Shown: piece after piece, positions 42,239 through 51,190 of the stretch
Position numbering within the stretch: position 1 is the stretch's first letter
Layout: each line of letters begins with the position of its first letter
Assembly (NCBI GenBank): GCA_037200445.1
Contig: JBBCGH010000001.1
Location: forward strand, 620,001 to 684,000
Length of the DNA stretch: 64,000 nucleotides
Direction of reading: 5' to 3'
From: Alphaproteobacteria bacterium
GTDB taxonomy: Bacteria > Pseudomonadota > Alphaproteobacteria > Rhizobiales > Xanthobacteraceae
Program-made: the position numbers and the translations under genes
Notes under the pieces: model-generated
The model's database searches: none
The model's input: only the letters and a program-made list of their open reading frames with translations
What the model was told of the DNA's origin: nothing

Positions 42239-43210
42239 ATGGCGAATCCCGAACGTTTGAACGCGACGCGCGTCACGGTCCGCGCTCCGGCGCGTCTGCA
42301 TCTCGGGTTTCTCGATCTCAACGGTGGGCTTGGCCGCAGGTTCGGGAGCATTGGCCTGGCGCTCGACGGCCTTGGCACCGGGCTCACCGTACAGTCCGCG
42401 CCGCAGATGCGCGTCGAGGGGCCGGATGCCGAGCGCGCGCAAGGTCATATTGCGACGATGCAGCGCACGCTTGCGCTCGATGGCAGCTATCGCGCGACGA
42501 TCGAGACCGTTGTTCCGCCGCATGCCGGACTCGGCTCCGGCACCCAGATGGCGCTCGCGGTTGCGGCGGCGTTGCGGCGTCTGCACGGACTGCCGCTCGA
42601 TCCGATAGGCGATGCGCTGCGGCTCGGACGCGGGCAGCGCTCTGGCATTGGCATCGCGGCGTTTCACGTGGGCGGGCTCGTCGTCGATGGGGGGCGCGGC
42701 GCTGCGACGCAGGCGCCGCCGCTCATCAGCCGTATCGCGTTTCCGGAAGATTGGCGCGCAATCGTGTTGCTCGATCCGGCGCGGCAGGGCGTGCATGGCG
42801 CATCCGAGACAGCCGCCTTCGCGCAACTGACAGAGTTCCCGGCACGGGAGGCGGCGCATCTTTGCCGGCTTGTCCTGATGCAGGCGCTGCCCGCCGCCGC
42901 CGAAAGCGATCTCGCAACGTTCGGCGTTGCGATCAGGGAACTTCAGGCGGCGATCGGCGACTACTTCGCGCCTGCGCAGGGCGCGCGTTTCACCAGCCCG
43001 GAGGTGGGCGCGGTGCTCGCCCATCTCGATGCGCAGGGCGCGCACGGCATTGGGCAAAGCTCGTGGGGGCCGACGGGCTTCGCCTTCGCGGCCTCGCCGC
43101 AGGAGGCCGAGCGGCTTGCCGCGCTTGCGCGCGCGCATCACAGCGGCCGGGCTCTGGACATCCGCGTTTGTGCGGCGCTCAATCGCGGCGCCGAGATCAC
43201 CGCAGAGTGA
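42239..43210 (+). CDS. mptG: Beta-ribofuranosylaminobenzene 5'-phosphate synthase
   Basis: Couples p-hydroxybenzoate (or p-aminobenzoate) with PRPP, releasing CO2, the first committed step towards methanopterin. The 323-residue product is a GHMP-like protein: RAPARLHLGFLDLNGGLGRRFGSIG at the N-terminus (first stretch RAPARLHLGFLDLNG), PPHAGLGSGTQMALAVA and GRGQRSGIGIAAFHVGG. ATG 42239 was chosen where family sequence begins. It heads the plus-strand C1 operon. Confidence 0.92.
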   Translation: MANPERLNATRVTVRAPARLHLGFLDLNGGLGRRFGSIGLALDGLGTGLTVQSAPQMRVEGPDAERAQGHIATMQRTLALDGSYRATIETVVPPHAGLGSGTQMALAVAAALRRLHGLPLDPIGDALRLGRGQRSGIGIAAFHVGGLVVDGGRGAATQAPPLISRIAFPEDWRAIVLLDPARQGVHGASETAAFAQLTEFPAREAAHLCRLVLMQALPAAAESDLATFGVAIRELQAAIGDYFAPAQGARFTSPEVGAVLAHLDAQGAHGIGQSSWGPTGFAFAASPQEAERLAALARAHHSGRALDIRVCAALNRGAEITAE

Positions 43211-43228
43211 CCGAGCCGGAGGAATTGG

Positions 43229-44122
43229 ATGGCGGACAAGAACATCCTGCACATGGTGACGCCGCTCAAGCACATGAGCCCGTTCGACGTGAACATGGCG
43301 CTCGACGCCGGCTACGACGCAGTGCTGCCGTATACCGGCGTGACCGTCGAGGAGATCACCGGCCTCGTCCAGGATGCGATCTTCTCTCGCCCGCCGAAAA
43401 CTGGCGCGCGCACTGCGCTGTTTATCGGCGGCAAGAACGCGACCGTCGCGCTCGACATGCTGGACAAGGCAAGGAAGGCGCTGGTGCCACCGTTCGGCAT
43501 TTCGTTCTTCGCCGATCCGAGCGGCTCTTTCACCACCGCGGCCGCGATGGTGGCGTGTGTCGAAAAAATGCTGAAGGACAAGAAGAAGCGCGATCTCAAG
43601 AGCCTGAAGATCGCGGTGTTCGGCGCGACCGGCGTGGTGGGTTTCACCGCCGGCGTCATTGCGGCGCTCGAGGGCGCGGACGTTACGCTGATCGGCTACG
43701 ACGGCATCAAGCGCGTGGCCGATGCGGCGACGCAGATCAAGGCGCGCTTCGGGGCTACGGTGCAGGCGGCGGACGGCAGCGACGATGCGAAGAAAGCGGG
43801 CATCCTGAAAGATGCCGAAGTGGTTCTGGCTGCTGGACGCGCGGGCGTGCAGATCCTGACCAAGGATCAGATCGCTGCCGCGAAGAACCTGCTCGTCGCG
43901 GGCGACATCAACGCGGTGCCGCCTGCGGGCATCGAAGGGTTGAAGGGGAACGCGAACGGCGACGAGCTGCCGGGTGGCGCGCTTGGGATTGGGGCGTATG
44001 CGATCGGCGGCATCAAGTACAAGACCGAATTCGGCCTGTTCAAGAAGATGATCGAGGCCGCAAAGCCGGTTGCGTTCGACTTCCGCGATGCCTTTGCGCT
44101 CGCGCGCGAGCTCAATGGATAG
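43229..44122 (+). CDS. mtdB: NAD(P)-dependent methylenetetrahydromethanopterin dehydrogenase
   Basis: Oxidises methylene-H4MPT to methenyl-H4MPT with NAD(P)+. A 297-residue protein with a Rossmann domain, VFGATGVVGFTAGVIAAL, at about residue 130, and an N-terminal catalytic domain (HMVTPLKHMSPFDVNMA). It resembles MtdB rather than MtdA, which also accepts folate. GGAGGAA precedes ATG 43229. It lies 18 bases after mptG and overlaps the ATP-grasp gene. Confidence 0.95.
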   Translation: MADKNILHMVTPLKHMSPFDVNMALDAGYDAVLPYTGVTVEEITGLVQDAIFSRPPKTGARTALFIGGKNATVALDMLDKARKALVPPFGISFFADPSGSFTTAAAMVACVEKMLKDKKKRDLKSLKIAVFGATGVVGFTAGVIAALEGADVTLIGYDGIKRVADAATQIKARFGATVQAADGSDDAKKAGILKDAEVVLAAGRAGVQILTKDQIAAAKNLLVAGDINAVPPAGIEGLKGNANGDELPGGALGIGAYAIGGIKYKTEFGLFKKMIEAAKPVAFDFRDAFALARELNG

Positions 44123-45221
44123 CAGGATCGTGGTGATTGTCGCGGCCTCGGGCCGCGCGCTCGCTGCGTCGGCGCGGCGCGGGGACTATGTGCCGCTGGT
44201 GATCGACTGGTTCGGCGATGAGGACACGCTGGCGCTCGCGCAGGCCCACGCGCGCGTCGATGGGCTCGCGCACGGTTTCACGCGCGATGCGCTCGATGCC
44301 GCTCTCGCAAAAGTGATCGGTGAGCGCGAGCCCTCGGGTGTGGTGTGTGGAACCGGCTTCGAGGATCGGCCCGAACTGATTGCCCATCTGGGGCGGCGCC
44401 TGCCCATTCTGGGCAATGCCACCGCCACGATCGCGTCACTGAAAGATCCGCAAGCTTTCGCGTTGCTGTGCCGCGATTGCGGCATCGCGCATCCCGAGGT
44501 CGCACTCACACGCCCCGCCGATCCGCGAGGCTGGCTCGCGAAGCGCATCGGCGGCGCGGGCGGAGGCCACATCAGAATCGCTCAGGAACACACCGCAAGG
44601 CGCGGATATTATTATCAGCGCGCCGCCGCGGGTGTTGCGGTCTCGGCGCAATTCCTGGCCGATGGGAAGCGCGCGCGGCTGCTCGGCTTCTCCGAGCAGT
44701 GGGCGGTGCCAGCAGAGCGCCAGCCGTTCCGCTATGGCGGTGCCGTTCGCCCCGCGCATCTCGCGCAGGAAACCGCGGGCGCGCTCACCGATGCGGTGCA
44801 GCGTACTGCCGCTGCAAGTCAGCTCCGCGGATTGAACAGCGCGGATTTTCTTGTCGAGGGGGATCGATTCCGGTTATTGGAGATCAACACAAGACCAAGT
44901 GCGACGCTCGACATCTTCGAGCCGCCGGGAGGATCGCTCTTCGCTTTGCACATGTCGGCATGTGCCGGCGTGCTTGCTTCGTATGCGCCAGAACTGACCG
45001 GCGCCGCCGCAACCGCGATGGTCTACGCCGGCTGCGACACGACCGTTCCGGCGCTGGACTGGCCGGAGTGGACCGCGGATCGCCCGCATGCGGGCACGCC
45101 GGTGAAGGCCGGCGAGCCGATGTGTACGGTGCTCGCGGTGGCGGAGAGCGCCGCCGAGGCGAGAGAGCTTGTCGAGAGCAGACGTGCGAGTGTTCTGACA
45201 TGGACGCACGCAACGAAGTGA
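44115..45221 (+). CDS. ATP-grasp domain protein of the H4MPT cluster
   Basis: A 368-residue ATP-grasp-like ligase: an N-terminal Rossmann-like part (VVIVAASGRALAASARRGDYVPLVIDWFG, here only the first stretch VVIVAASGRALAA is diagnostic), GGAGGGHIRIA in the ATP lid, and the metal/ATP motif LNSADFLVEGD then LLEINTRPSATLDIFE. A carboxylate-amine ligation in cofactor synthesis is likely; the substrate is unknown. ATG 44115 overlaps mtdB by eight bases. Confidence 0.8.
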   Translation: MDSRIVVIVAASGRALAASARRGDYVPLVIDWFGDEDTLALAQAHARVDGLAHGFTRDALDAALAKVIGEREPSGVVCGTGFEDRPELIAHLGRRLPILGNATATIASLKDPQAFALLCRDCGIAHPEVALTRPADPRGWLAKRIGGAGGGHIRIAQEHTARRGYYYQRAAAGVAVSAQFLADGKRARLLGFSEQWAVPAERQPFRYGGAVRPAHLAQETAGALTDAVQRTAAASQLRGLNSADFLVEGDRFRLLEINTRPSATLDIFEPPGGSLFALHMSACAGVLASYAPELTGAAATAMVYAGCDTTVPALDWPEWTADRPHAGTPVKAGEPMCTVLAVAESAAEARELVESRRASVLTWTHATK

Positions 45222-46177
45222 GCAACGTCAGCGTGAACGGGCGCGCCGCCCTTCTGGTCGACCGGCTCGTCGCGGATGCCGACGAACTCAAGGTTGGCGT
45301 TAGTCGCGGCGCGCTCGGCGAATTGCTGATCGACGCCGGCGCACGGCATCTCGGCAGCATCGCGGCGGGATTGCGCATTGCCGAAATCTGCATGGGCGGG
45401 CTCGGCAGCGTCGCGCTCGAACCCTCGCCGGCGACCCCGAACTGGCCATGGGCACTGGTGAGCCGTTCATCCAATCCAATGATTGCGTGTCTTGCCAGCC
45501 AATACGCAGGCTGGCGGCTCTCCCAGGAGGGCGCAGAGAAGTTCTTTGCACTCGGCTCTGGGCCGGCGCGCGCGCTCGGGCGGCGCGAGCCGCTCTTTGA
45601 AAAGCTCGATTATGTCGACCGCGCGACGCAAGCGACGCTGGTCCTTGAAAGTGCGAAGCCCCCTCCGTCCGCCATCGTCAGCAAGGTCGCGCGGGATTGC
45701 GGCGTCGAGCCCGCGAACCTGTCCTTCATCTACGCCCCGACACAAAGTCTTGCCGGTAGCGTGCAGATCGTGGCGCGCGCCCTCGAAGTTGCCCTGCACA
45801 AGGCTTACGAACTCGGGTTCCCGCTGGATCGCATCGTCGATGGCGTGGGCGCTGCGCCGCTCTGCCCACCGCATCCGGATCTCGTGACCGCGATGGGCCG
45901 CACCAACGACGCGATCATTTATGCCGGGCAGGCTCAATTATTCGTGACCGGGCCCGCCGGCGATGCGCGCGACCTTGCCCAACGGCTGCCCAGCGAAACC
46001 TCGCGCGACTACGGCCAGCCCTTTGCCGAAATCTTCAAGCGCGTCAAAGGCGATTTCTACGCGATAGACCCGATGCTGTTCAGCCCGGCGGCGGTTATCG
46101 TCATCGCGATCGAGACCGGCGAGACCTTCCGCGCCGGCCGCGTGAACCTGGGCCTCCTCGATGCGTCCTTCGCTTAA
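45200..46177 (+). CDS. mch: Methenyltetrahydromethanopterin cyclohydrolase
   Basis: Hydrolyses methenyl-H4MPT to formyl-H4MPT. A 325-residue protein with family sequence across its length: VSVNGRAALLVDRLV at the start, SSNPMIACLASQYAGW, LIDAGARHLGSIAAG, and GVGAAPLCPPHPDLVTAMGRTNDA near the end (only the GAAPLCPPHPD core is given as diagnostic). ATG 45200 overlaps the ATP-grasp gene by about 20 bases. Confidence 0.95.
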   Translation: MDARNEVSNVSVNGRAALLVDRLVADADELKVGVSRGALGELLIDAGARHLGSIAAGLRIAEICMGGLGSVALEPSPATPNWPWALVSRSSNPMIACLASQYAGWRLSQEGAEKFFALGSGPARALGRREPLFEKLDYVDRATQATLVLESAKPPPSAIVSKVARDCGVEPANLSFIYAPTQSLAGSVQIVARALEVALHKAYELGFPLDRIVDGVGAAPLCPPHPDLVTAMGRTNDAIIYAGQAQLFVTGPAGDARDLAQRLPSETSRDYGQPFAEIFKRVKGDFYAIDPMLFSPAAVIVIAIETGETFRAGRVNLGLLDASFA

Positions 46178-47105
46178 GGTCCCTGCTGCAGCGCCTGCAG
46201 CGTCGCGCCCGCGTGTCGGCCTCGTGGTCGACAGCTGGGACTGGCATGCGCGCAGACTTGCCCGGGCGCTCGCGCCGTTCGCCGACACGGTCGCGATCAG
46301 GCTCGAAGACTGCGGCTTCGACACCCAGCATGCATCGGGCCTCGCCATTCCGGGCTGCGAGCACCTTCCCGATGCCGTCATGGTACGCTCGATGTCGGGC
46401 GGCAGCTTCGAGGCGGTCACGAAGCGGCTCGGCGTGCTGCATGCCCTGCGCGAACTCGGCGTGCTGGTGTGGAACGACGCGCGAGCGATCGAGCGCTGCG
46501 TCGACAAGTCGACCACGAGCTTTCTGCTCGCACGCGCCGGCATCGCGACCCCGCCGACCTGGACCACCGAGTCGCGCGAGAGTGCCTGCGAGATCGTGCG
46601 GCGCGAAGCGGCGCATGGACCGCTGGTGCTCAAGCCGCTCTTCGGTTCGCAGGGCCGCGGCCTGCGGCTGATCCGCGACGCAAGCGAGCTGCCGCAACCT
46701 GACGCCGTAAAGGGGGTCTATTACCTGCAGCGCTTCATGGGCGTCGATCGCGAAGGCTTTCGCGATTTTCGCCTGCTGGTCAGCCAGGGCCGCGTGATCG
46801 CCGCGATGGTGCGTCACGCGCCCACCTGGATCACCAACGTCAAGCGTGGCGGCAAGCCGCTTGCCGCCGTCGTGGACGATCATGTCAGGCAGCTGGCCGT
46901 GCAGGCGACTGCGGCGGTGGGCGCTGCGTTTGCGGGGGTGGATCTGCTGTTCGGCGCGGACGGCGAGCCGACCGTGCTCGAGGTCAACAGCATGCCGGCG
47001 TGGGCCGGCCTGCAGAAGGTCGCACCGGTCGATATCGCAGGCGTGCTGGCCGCCGACCTGGTGGCGGCGCTGGGCGAGCGCGCGGAGCGCGTGGCTTCCG
47101 CATGA
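46161..47105 (+). CDS. RimK-type ATP-grasp ligase, probably glutamate ligase of cofactor synthesis
   Basis: A 314-residue RimK-like ATP-grasp enzyme: KSTTSFLLARAGIATPPT, PLVLKPLFGSQGRGLRLI (ATP lid), RDFRLLVSQGRVIAAMVR, and FAGVDLLFGADGEPTVLEVNSMPAW (metal motif LEVNSMP). Homologues add L-glutamate to H4MPT (MptN) or to methylofuran (MfnD type). Which tail this one extends cannot be told. It overlaps mch by 17 bases and the citG-like gene by 4. Confidence 0.82.
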   Translation: MRPSLKVPAAAPAASRPRVGLVVDSWDWHARRLARALAPFADTVAIRLEDCGFDTQHASGLAIPGCEHLPDAVMVRSMSGGSFEAVTKRLGVLHALRELGVLVWNDARAIERCVDKSTTSFLLARAGIATPPTWTTESRESACEIVRREAAHGPLVLKPLFGSQGRGLRLIRDASELPQPDAVKGVYYLQRFMGVDREGFRDFRLLVSQGRVIAAMVRHAPTWITNVKRGGKPLAAVVDDHVRQLAVQATAAVGAAFAGVDLLFGADGEPTVLEVNSMPAWAGLQKVAPVDIAGVLAADLVAALGERAERVASA

Positions 47106-47947
47106 ACCGCATTGCGGCGGCGTTTGTCGCGGCTTGCCGCGACGAACTCGAAGCGCCGAAGCCCGGCAACGTGCATCTGTTCGCCGGCGGCCATCGCATG
47201 ACGGCGGACGATTTCGTGCGCAGTGCCGAGGCGGCGGCTGGGCCCATCGCGGCTGCGGGCACGCGTGTCGGCGAGCGCATCCTGCGTGCCCTGGAGGCGA
47301 CGCGAGCCGCGGTCGGACAGAACACCAATCTCGGAATCGTCTTGCTCTGCGCGCCGCTTGCGGCGGCTGCCGAGAACACGATGAAAGCGTTGCGGGATGC
47401 GCTTGACGGCATTCTCGACGGCCTCGATGTCGAGGACGCCGCCCTCGCGTTCCGTGCCATTGTGCTCGCCGCGCCGGCCGGGCTCGGCGATGCCTCCGTG
47501 CATGATGTGCGCGCGCCCGCGACGGCGACGCTCGCTGCCGCGATGGCGGCCGCCGCGGAACGCGACCGCATCGCCTATCAATTTTCCCACCGCTTCTCGG
47601 ACATATTCGATCGCGGGCTCCCCGAATATCAGGCGGCGGCGCGGCGTTGGGCCGAGCCGAGGTGGGCGGCGCTCGCGGTCTATCTGGCCTTCCTTGCCGA
47701 TATTCCGGACACCCATATTGCCCGCAAGTTCGGCGCGCCAAGTGCCGAGTCGTTGCGGTGCGAAGCGGTTGCCTACCGGCGGCAGTTGCAATCCACCGAT
47801 GCGCCCAACGCACTGCTCGGCGAGCTGATGGCGTGGGACGCGGCGCTGAAAGCGCGCGGCATCAATCCGGGCACCAGCGCGGATTTGACCGTCGCGACCC
47901 TGTTCGCCCGCCGCCTCCTCTTGCCGGACGCATCCAAGAGTGGTTGA
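47102..47947 (+). CDS. Triphosphoribosyl-dephospho-CoA synthase (CitG/MdcB) family protein
   Basis: A 281-residue helical protein of the CitG family: LEAPKPGNVHLFAGGHRM near the start and VGQNTNLGIVLLCAPLA. CitG makes the prosthetic group of citrate lyase; no citrate or malonate decarboxylase genes are here. Homologues are regular members of H4MPT clusters, so the reaction is probably a phosphoribosyl-type transfer in cofactor synthesis. That is inference. Confidence 0.83.
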   Translation: MNRIAAAFVAACRDELEAPKPGNVHLFAGGHRMTADDFVRSAEAAAGPIAAAGTRVGERILRALEATRAAVGQNTNLGIVLLCAPLAAAAENTMKALRDALDGILDGLDVEDAALAFRAIVLAAPAGLGDASVHDVRAPATATLAAAMAAAAERDRIAYQFSHRFSDIFDRGLPEYQAAARRWAEPRWAALAVYLAFLADIPDTHIARKFGAPSAESLRCEAVAYRRQLQSTDAPNALLGELMAWDAALKARGINPGTSADLTVATLFARRLLLPDASKSG

Positions 47948-48095
47948 CTTTGGCTGCGGAAAACTTCCGCCGCTATCTGGCTAACCGGTCCGGTTCATCC
48001 GGACGCTGTCAACAAGGATAGCCGTTGTGCCGAGCGCCGCGTGGCCTTCGGCGCGCGTGCAAACAAGTCAGATTTTCCTTGGGAGGAAGATGGCG

Positions 48096-48602
48096 ATGGC
48101 AAAGATCAACGGACTCTGCGTCGGTGAATCGCTGGTCGGCGAAGGCAACGAGGTCGCCCATATCGATCTCATCATGGGACCGCGCGGCAGCGCCGCCGAA
48201 GCGGCATTCGCGAACTGTCTGGTCAACAACAAGGACGGCTTCACGTCGTTGCTGGCGGTCGTCGCGCCGAACCTGCTCACGAAACCCGCGACCGTGATGT
48301 TCAACAAGGTCACGATCAAGGGCGCCAAGCAGGCGGTGCAGATGTTCGGGCCGGCACAGCACGCGGTCGCGATGGCGGTCGCCGACAGCGTCGCCGACGG
48401 CACGATTCCCGCCGACGAGGCCGACAACCTCTTCATCTGCGTCGGCGTGTTCATTCACTGGGAAGCCGCCGACGACAAGAAGATCCAGGAATACAATTAC
48501 AAGGCCGTCAAGGAATCGATCCAGCGCGCCGTCGCAGGATCTCCGAAGGCCTCCGAGGTCGTCGCCCAGCGCAACAACGTCAAGCATCCGTTCGCCGCCT
48601 AG
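48096..48602 (+). CDS. fae: Formaldehyde-activating enzyme
   Basis: Condenses formaldehyde with H4MPT to methylene-H4MPT, protecting the cell from formaldehyde made by XoxF. A 168-residue protein; the proposed catalytic His is His22 in [14 protein letters not shown]. Other marks: [17 protein letters not shown] and [19 protein letters not shown] 48096 suits the GGGAGGAAG site at 48081 better than ATG 48090. It lies about 150 bases after the citG-like gene and could have its own promoter, as expected for a very abundant protein. Confidence 0.95.
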   Translation: MAKINGLCVGESLVGEGNEVAHIDLIMGPRGSAAEAAFANCLVNNKDGFTSLLAVVAPNLLTKPATVMFNKVTIKGAKQAVQMFGPAQHAVAMAVADSVADGTIPADEADNLFICVGVFIHWEAADDKKIQEYNYKAVKESIQRAVAGSPKASEVVAQRNNVKHPFAA

Positions 48603-48619
48603 AGCGGAGACCACCGCGA

Positions 48620-48634
48620 GGAGGCAAAGCCTCC
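48620..48634 (+). terminator. Hairpin after fae
   Basis: GGAGGC-aaa-GCCTCC lies 18 bases after the fae stop. There is no T-run, so termination strength is uncertain. Confidence 0.35.
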
Positions 48635-48723
48635 GGAGCAGTCCGAAGGCCTCCTTCGCCGGTTGGGTAGGATGCTCGGGTTATCGTGACGGAGGGGAGC
48701 GCATGCTCCCCTCACCACGACCT

Positions 48724-49281
48724 TTACGATCCGGCAAGCTGTCTCGCGTACCGGGCCGCATCCATGCACTGCGCTTCCTGACCGGCCCTGTCGAAGGTTC
48801 GCGCCTGTTCGAGCGCTGCCGAGGCAGTCTGTCCGTCGTGACTGGAAGCGCCGCCGTGAGCCTGCTGTGCGGCGGTCGGCTGCCCGCTGGTCTGGCGCTG
48901 CACGTCCTGGGGCGAAGCGGCGCTGCCTTGGGTGGCGGCGTTCATCGCGGCGGTCGGCGGATGCTCCCTGTCGCCTTTCGTGGCGCTGTTGGTTGGCAGG
49001 TTGGTGGCGGCCGACGTCATGGCGGCGGTCGGAGGCTGCTGCGGCTGGCCCGACTTCGCAGCGGCGTTCGAGGCCGCGGTGCTGGTGTCGGCCTTGCTCA
49101 TCGCGGCAGTCGGCGGCTGGCCCATGCCGGTCGCGTTGCCGCCAGTTGGGCCTTGGCCCGCGTCCTTCGCGGCAAGGATTTTGGCGACGCTGTCGATTTC
49201 GCTGGTGCAGGGACCCGCCGTGGCGGTTCCCGCCGAGAGGGCTAGTAGAGCGCAACTTGTGAGAATGACGACGGATTTCAT
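48724..49281 (-). CDS. Secreted repeat protein with PPTAAM motifs
   Basis: A 185-residue exported protein with a signal peptide (MKSVVILTSCALLALSAGTA) and GAGGA just before ATG 49281. The mature part is low-complexity: the core PPTAAM occurs three times (QPPTAAMSKA, QPPTAAMTSA, HPPTAAMNAA), about 33 residues apart and separated by Ala/Ser/Gln/Thr-rich linkers. One Cys follows the signal peptide and one lies near the C-terminus (EAQCMDAARYA). No fold or function is recognised. Confidence 0.65.
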   Translation of the reverse strand: MKSVVILTSCALLALSAGTATAGPCTSEIDSVAKILAAKDAGQGPTGGNATGMGQPPTAAMSKADTSTAASNAAAKSGQPQQPPTAAMTSAATNLPTNSATKGDREHPPTAAMNAATQGSAASPQDVQRQTSGQPTAAQQAHGGASSHDGQTASAALEQARTFDRAGQEAQCMDAARYARQLAGS

Positions 49282-49363
49282 GGCGTTCCTCATGGGTTCG
49301 CCCGCGCACCCCGGCTTGATCGGGACTAACGCCGGCGTGGAACGCACGTTCCGCATTCATGCC

Positions 49364-50056
49364 TCACAGGGCTTCGAGATCCGCCCGCGTCAGGTCGCCC
49401 GAATGCAGGCTCGAGGCCACCAGCGCGCCGGCGATTCCCGCGCGTTTGAGCACTGCAAGGTCGTCAGAGTTGCGCACGCCGCCGGCTGCGTAGAGCGCGG
49501 CATTTGCGGCGCGTGCGCGGATTTGGCGCAGCCGTGCGATATCCGGGCCTGCGGCGCTCCCGACGCGCGCGAGCGTCATGACGATGATGCGAGCCGGCCA
49601 GAATTCAGTCCGAGCGAGCAGCGACGGCGGCCCGACGAAAGCATCGCGGCGAAAATCGAGCGACAGGACGACGCGCGGATCGTCTTTCAGGCTCGCAACC
49701 AGCGCCGGGTCGCTCTGTGCTTCGCTGCCCAGCACCAGCCGCCCGTGGGCCGCATCGAGGAAGCGCCGCGCCGCCTCCGGCTCCGCGATGCCGTTGTCGA
49801 CCCAGAGCTCGAGCGCGGGATGGCTTTGTCTCAGCTGCGCCAGAACCGCATCGCTGTTGCCGGCCCCCTCGATCGCATCGAGGTCCGCCACATAGAGCGT
49901 CCGGAACGGGAAAAGCGAGAGCAGTCCCCGCGTCACGGCGAGAGGGTCGCTCGTCGGAGCAAGCGGCGTCTCGATCGGACGATAAAGCGCGCGCTGTCCC
50001 ATATGCGCACGCACGACCTGCCCGCCCTTTAGATCGATGACCGGAATGATTTCCAT
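49364..50056 (-). CDS. HisA/HisF-type TIM-barrel protein of the H4MPT cluster
   Basis: A 230-residue HisA-like barrel: IIPVIDLKGGQVVRAHMGQR at the N-terminus, LYVADLDAIEG, LWVDNGIAEPE, LVLGSEAQSD and YAAGGVRNSDDL. These keep HisA phosphate-binding features, but no other histidine gene is near. HisA-like proteins of this branch recur in H4MPT gene sets. A role in cofactor synthesis is inferred. ATG 50056 faces the divergent gene at 50111. Confidence 0.78.
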   Translation of the reverse strand: MEIIPVIDLKGGQVVRAHMGQRALYRPIETPLAPTSDPLAVTRGLLSLFPFRTLYVADLDAIEGAGNSDAVLAQLRQSHPALELWVDNGIAEPEAARRFLDAAHGRLVLGSEAQSDPALVASLKDDPRVVLSLDFRRDAFVGPPSLLARTEFWPARIIVMTLARVGSAAGPDIARLRQIRARAANAALYAAGGVRNSDDLAVLKRAGIAGALVASSLHSGDLTRADLEAL

Positions 50057-50110
50057 GCGAACGGTGATGCGCGATAGGCTTGGGTTTGGCAACGGAGCGC
50101 TGCGTTCCGC

Positions 50111-51169
50111 ATGAACGTCATTGGCTGGGATATCGGCGGCGTGCACCTCAAGGCGGCGCGGATCGAGAATGACCGTGTCGTCGATGCGGTGCAGCTGGCT
50201 GCGCCGTTGCGCGCGGGACTCGAGCCGTTGATGCGAGCGCTCGATCAGACGACGGTTCAAATGGGCCGCACCGATTGCCACGCCGTCACGATGACCGCCG
50301 AACTCGCCGACACCTTTGCGTCGCGCACCGAGGGGGTGGAGCGTATCGCGGCGCTTGCGACGCGCGCTCTCACCGGCGCGCCGGTCATGCTTTACGCCGG
50401 CCGCGCCGGTTTCGTCGCGCCCGGTCGCGCAGCCAGGCATGTTGCGGACATCGCTTCGGCGAACTGGCATGCGAGCGCGGCGTTCGTCGCGCGGCGGCTC
50501 AAGCATGCGCTGTTCGTCGACCTGGGCTCGACCACGACCGACATCGTCCCGGTGGCGGGCGGCGAAATCGTCGCTTGCGGGTATACCGACGCGGAGCGCC
50601 TCGCCGCGGGCGAGCTCGTCTACACCGGCCTGGTTCGCGGCTTCGTGATGGCGACGGCTGCGCGCGCTCCTGTCGCCGGAACCTGGACGTCCCTGGTGAA
50701 CGAAAATTTCGCCAACATGGCGGACGTGCACCGCATTCTGGGTTCGCTGCCCGCCGGCGCCGACCAGATGGCGACGGCGGACGGCCGGGAGAAAACCGCC
50801 GCCGCGTCGCGGGCGCGGCTCGCCCGCATGGTCGGCCGCGATGCCGCCGATGCCGCCGATGCCGACTGGGAATCGCTCGCCCGCTGGTTTGCCGAAGCCC
50901 AGATTCGCGGGATCATCGACGCCGCGATGCTGGTGTTGTCGGGCGGAAGCGTGCCACCGACGGCTCCTGTCATCGGTGCGGGCATCGGGACGAACCTCAT
51001 CGAGGAGGTCGCGCGGCGTCTTGGCCGCGACTACGTCCCGTTCGAGACGCTGCTGGATGTCGAGCCACGCGTGCGTTGCGCGGCAGCGCAATGTGCGCCG
51101 GCCGCAGCGCTTGCGCTGCTTGCGGCTGCGACGATGAACCGACTCGAACAGTCTCGTGCGGCGAAGTAG
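50111..51169 (+). CDS. Hydantoinase/oxoprolinase-like protein linked to H4MPT C1 transfer
   Basis: A 352-residue ASKHA-fold protein: N-terminal phosphate loop GWDIGGVHLKAARI, second loop FVDLGSTTTDIVPV, and late GAGIGTNLIEEVARR. The family was named for its strict occurrence with H4MPT genes. An ATP-dependent step in cofactor formation is plausible; the reaction is unknown. The two-component sensor gene follows after 21 bases. Confidence 0.83.
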   Translation: MNVIGWDIGGVHLKAARIENDRVVDAVQLAAPLRAGLEPLMRALDQTTVQMGRTDCHAVTMTAELADTFASRTEGVERIAALATRALTGAPVMLYAGRAGFVAPGRAARHVADIASANWHASAAFVARRLKHALFVDLGSTTTDIVPVAGGEIVACGYTDAERLAAGELVYTGLVRGFVMATAARAPVAGTWTSLVNENFANMADVHRILGSLPAGADQMATADGREKTAAASRARLARMVGRDAADAADADWESLARWFAEAQIRGIIDAAMLVLSGGSVPPTAPVIGAGIGTNLIEEVARRLGRDYVPFETLLDVEPRVRCAAAQCAPAAALALLAAATMNRLEQSRAAK

Positions 51170-51190
51170 GATGAGCCAGGTGCGCGTATC

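Noticed and set aside
47102-47947. Citrate lyase or malonate decarboxylase accessory gene
   Set aside because: No lyase or decarboxylase subunits occur in the window; context is entirely C1 metabolism.
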